In this document: in pieces, positions 61,798 to 63,756 of the stretch | Numbering within the stretch: position 1 is the stretch's first letter | Layout: each line of letters begins with the position of its first letter | Assembly: GCF_000422445.1 (NCBI RefSeq) | Contig: NZ_KE383840.1 | Location: forward strand, 108,081-171,836 | Length of the DNA stretch: 63,756 nucleotides | DNA from: Paenibacillus assamensis DSM 18201 | Lineage (GTDB): Bacteria; Bacillota; Bacilli; Paenibacillales; Paenibacillaceae | Direction of reading: 5' to 3' | Program-made: the position numbers and the translations under genes | The notes under the pieces: generated by a model | The model's input: only the letters and a program-made list of their open reading frames with translations | Databases searched by the model: none | Told to the model about the DNA's origin: nothing

Positions 61798-62718
61798 TTA
61801 GTCCGCCTGCTCTTCTTGAGTTGATGTTTCTACTTCATCCAAATCTAATTTCACGATCTTGTAACTATCATAGAAAAATACAGAATTGTCGATAACGCTG
61901 ATATGATGTGATTTAATCTGATTAAGTACCTCTCTTTGAGTACCGTCCGTTTTGATACGGACTAGATTTTGCTTACCCGATAAATGACTATAATAAATCC
62001 AGCCGTTAGAAACATTCATATGCCGCGCACGATCATCACTTAGTTTTGTTAGCTGAGATCCGTCCTTTTTCATTTTGTAAATACCCTTATTTAGATTAAA
62101 AAAGAGCCATTCACCTTCAACGTTTAGCTGACCTATTGATTGTCCAGCTAACAGCTTGGTTCTAGAATCCCCGTTTATATCCATTTTGAAAAGTTTATGG
62201 CCGTGAACGGTATAGTAAATCCAATTATCAACCACTACAATTTGATTTACGGGGTCATTGCTCAATTTCACTTTTTCCGTTCCATCTGTTTTCATTTTAT
62301 AGATGCGCCCATCACTTGAATTTCCGGCTGTATAATAAATGTAGTCGTCAACGACATGAATATAATAAGAACTATGCGCAAGGATTTGCTTATCCGTTCC
62401 GTCCATCTTCTGTTTAACCAACTTTAACCCCTGACCTATATAATCCGAGTAGTAAAAATAATCACCCACGACATTAAGATACGACGGCCATCCATCCGAA
62501 ATTTTGGTTTTATCCGTACCATCTTTTTTAACTTTGTACAATCCATCGGAAAAGCTGCGATAATAAATCCACTCACCTTGGCTTGCATATATTCCATCAT
62601 TGCTTAGATTTCCGCTCGTATTTCCAACTTGGGGCTTAATAGGGTTATCTGAGGCATATGCCATAGCGGTTGTTAAACTGACAATTATCCATGCAGAAAT
62701 GAGTATTTTCTTAATCAA
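61798..62718 (-). CDS. Secreted seven-repeat beta-propeller protein (DUF5050-like)
   Basis: 306 residues from TTG 62718, seven bases after AAAGGGTG; the frame is open upstream but without a site. A Sec signal peptide (KKILISAWIIVSLTTAMAYA) is followed by seven units of about 38 residues. Each has the pattern V-x-x-x-W-(I/L)-Y/F-(Y/F) then G-(I/L)-(Y/L/V)-K-(M/V)-K-x-D-G-T-x-x-x-K-L-S, as in DUF5050/LDL-receptor-like propellers. The seven repeats would close a seven-bladed propeller. Likely an extracellular binding protein; the ligand is unknown. Confidence 0.78.
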   Translation of the reverse strand: MIKKILISAWIIVSLTTAMAYASDNPIKPQVGNTSGNLSNDGIYASQGEWIYYRSFSDGLYKVKKDGTDKTKISDGWPSYLNVVGDYFYYSDYIGQGLKLVKQKMDGTDKQILAHSSYYIHVVDDYIYYTAGNSSDGRIYKMKTDGTEKVKLSNDPVNQIVVVDNWIYYTVHGHKLFKMDINGDSRTKLLAGQSIGQLNVEGEWLFFNLNKGIYKMKKDGSQLTKLSDDRARHMNVSNGWIYYSHLSGKQNLVRIKTDGTQREVLNQIKSHHISVIDNSVFFYDSYKIVKLDLDEVETSTQEEQAD

Positions 62719-62892
62719 AATAAACACCCTTTCTAAAATGAAGTACACCTCATGCTTCCTAAACGTTCTATATCTGTAATTAGTTACATCTTTTTCCCGT
62801 CGAAACACGAAACTTATGCTACTTTTTTTAAGTGAATATCAATAAAACATTAATGGTATAGAGGTACCGCGGTTATAAAAACACAAAGATGT

Positions 62893-63333
62893 ATGCGAAT
62901 AAAATGGTTATATTTGTTGATGTTTATCGTTACTTTCAGCATACTCCAAGGCTGCATTGGCCCGGGAATCAGTAATTTTGAGATTAAACTATCAGGAGGT
63001 TATTCCGTTCTTAGAACCGAGCCGAACAGGGTTATTATTTCCCCACAGGAAGCGGATGATATTTTCGGCTCTCCTGTCGTTGGAACAAAGGTAGTACAGG
63101 TTGGTTGGAATGAGGATTATATTGTAGCGAAACAAGTCGGTTTACAGCCAGATCCTAATGCTACGAACGAACATATGATGATTCTGGATGACAGCAGGAC
63201 TAACTTTTACATACTCGACCTAAACAATAAAAAGAAATACGGCCCTTTACATGAAACTAGCTATGCTGAACAAAGAAAGAAACTAAAAGTACCTAATGAT
63301 GTAATCCTGCGAAACCTGGATGAACTACGTTAG
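62893..63333 (+). CDS. DUF3997-like lipoprotein
   Basis: 146 residues. Signal peptide MRIKWLYLLMFIVTFSILQGC with lipobox LQGC. The mature domain shows EIKLSGGYSVLRTEPNRVII, VVQVGWNEDYIVAKQVGLQP and FYILDLNNKKKYGPLHETSY. The order 'GGYSxxR', 'VGWNEDYIxAKQ' and 'YxIxDxxxxxxYGP' is that of DUF3997 lipoproteins of Bacillales, whose role is unknown. The start lacks a clear ribosome site (ACAAAGATGT). It is followed 15 nt later by a small gene with a good site. Confidence 0.7.
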   Translation: MRIKWLYLLMFIVTFSILQGCIGPGISNFEIKLSGGYSVLRTEPNRVIISPQEADDIFGSPVVGTKVVQVGWNEDYIVAKQVGLQPDPNATNEHMMILDDSRTNFYILDLNNKKKYGPLHETSYAEQRKKLKVPNDVILRNLDELR

Positions 63334-63348
63334 TTAAGGAGAGTGCAT

Positions 63349-63480
63349 ATGAAAAGAACGTTACTAATCGCTTGTCTAGTCTTTGATCTGATTTGGATAC
63401 ATGCATTATTTGAAAAAGGTATATCTTCAACTACGTCACACATTGTGGATCGGCTACACTTAGTTGGACAGAAAAAATAA
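63349..63480 (+). pseudogene. Small membrane protein gene cut by an IS element
   Basis: ATG 63349 is five bases after AAGGAGAG. The frame reads MKRTLLIACLVFDLIWIHAL, then FEKGISSTTSHI and ends DRLHLVGQKK-stop. The last residues are encoded by sequence that looks like the left end of the IS3-family element (from about 63445), so the original C-terminus is probably lost. What remains is one hydrophobic N-terminal segment, signal peptide or anchor. It is 15 nt downstream of the DUF3997-like lipoprotein gene, so the two were probably co-transcribed. Confidence 0.5.
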
Positions 63481-63756
63481 GGGCTAGTAGAATAAGAGCA
63501 ATATAACAAGGAGCGGATCTACTATGCCAAGACAAAGACGTACATTTACTGCTGAATTTAAGAGACAGATGGTTCAGTTATACGAAAATGGAAAAGCAAG
63601 AGCAGCTATTGCAGATGAGTACGAACTAAGTGCTTCTGTACTAGATCGCTGGATTAAGCAATACCAGCAGTCAGGATCATTCTCAGAGAAAGACAATCGG
63701 TCTACTGAAGAGAATGAACTTATTGCATTACGTAAAGAAAATGAACGTCTTAAAAT
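63445..63756 (+). mobile_element. IS3-family insertion sequence, left part
   Basis: The transposase OrfA gene begins at 63524. About 80 nt upstream the sequence TGTGGATCGGCTACACTTAG, followed by TTGGACAGAAAAAA, has the form of an IS150/IS3-type terminal repeat (TG..., then GTTGGACA). The right end, OrfB and target duplication lie beyond the window. The exact left boundary (63444-63447) is inferred. Confidence 0.65.
63524..63756 (+). CDS. IS3-family transposase OrfA, 5' part
   Basis: 77 residues visible before the window ends. MPRQRRTFTAEFKRQMVQLY opens the HTH_Tnp_1 domain. ENGKARAAIADEYELSASVL and DRWIKQYQQSGSFSEKD complete the helix-turn-helix. ENELIALRKENERLK begins the leucine-zipper coiled coil that OrfA uses to pair with OrfB. 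ATG 63524 is about nine bases after AAGGAGCG. In this family a -1 frameshift near the end of OrfA makes the active OrfAB fusion; that part is outside the window. Confidence 0.88.
   Translation, partial: MPRQRRTFTAEFKRQMVQLYENGKARAAIADEYELSASVLDRWIKQYQQSGSFSEKDNRSTEENELIALRKENERLK

Noticed and set aside
1..63756. tRNA, rRNA or prophage structural genes
   Set aside because: None was recognised on reading both strands; apart from the IS3 end and short repeats I see no mobile-element core genes.

Overview
The window looks like chromosomal DNA of a spore-forming, low-to-moderate GC Firmicute, most probably a Paenibacillus or close relative. Pointers are strong AAGGAGG ribosome binding sites with many TTG/GTG starts, Bacillus-type gene families (PgcA, YqjM/NamA, BceRS-BceAB, YvrI/YvrJ/YvrHa, YdjI, YusV), a one-step diaminopimelate dehydrogenase, DUF6385 and DUF6273 proteins, and palindromic intergenic repeats. 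The genus is an inference; no rRNA or tRNA gene was seen.

Layout. 1-5.7 kb: the 3' end of a DUF6385-type beta-repeat protein followed by three overlapping glycosyltransferase/TPR genes, probably one operon for decorating a surface or spore protein. 5.7-8.9 kb: a MarR regulator with a palindrome in its own promoter, a Fur-controlled siderophore-uptake ATPase and small membrane proteins, one frameshifted. 9-24.5 kb: mostly housekeeping genes (pgcA, M42 peptidase, BI-1, msrA, ddh, fRMsr, a chemoreceptor, gamma-glutamyltransferase, a hydrolase, namA) interspersed with decaying gene remnants (AAA ATPase, an unidentified small protein, PhzF). 24.6-29.1 kb: a complete Bce-type peptide-antibiotic sensing and detoxification module with a candidate response-regulator site. 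29.4-37.3 kb: manganese catalase, a decayed formate/nitrite transporter, class I ribonucleotide reductase nrdA-nrdB, and an ABC exporter with a Fur-like box. 37.4-42.2 kb: DUF2306 protein and acyl-CoA dehydrogenase divergent from etfB-etfA, a beta-oxidation electron-transfer unit. 42.9-48.7 kb: one giant gene for a 1917-residue protein with 18 carboxypeptidase-regulatory-like repeats and no export signal. 48.8-50.1 kb: divergent HxlR regulator and DJ-1/PfpI gene with two dyads between them.

50.1-52.7 kb is the most interesting part: a split sigma-factor module (YvrI/SigO-like sigma, YvrJ, YvrHa/RsoA-like co-sigma) beside an unknown 348-residue beta-rich protein. A 35-nt promoter-like element with identical internal spacing (GGTTGTTT-N5-GTC-N8-CACTT-N3-TAG) lies just upstream of both the sigma gene and the 348-residue gene. 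This suggests an autoregulated alternative sigma factor with its own dedicated target.

52.8-57.9 kb: membrane protein, SPFH/zinc-ribbon protein (YdjI-like) divergent from another zinc-ribbon membrane protein, a short multicopper oxidase, and a DUF6273 protein. 58-63.5 kb: an AT-rich accessory block of small lipoproteins and membrane-anchored proteins, nearly all on the minus strand, including a DUF5050-like beta-propeller. It ends in an IS3-family element cut by the window edge, which seems to have truncated a small gene.
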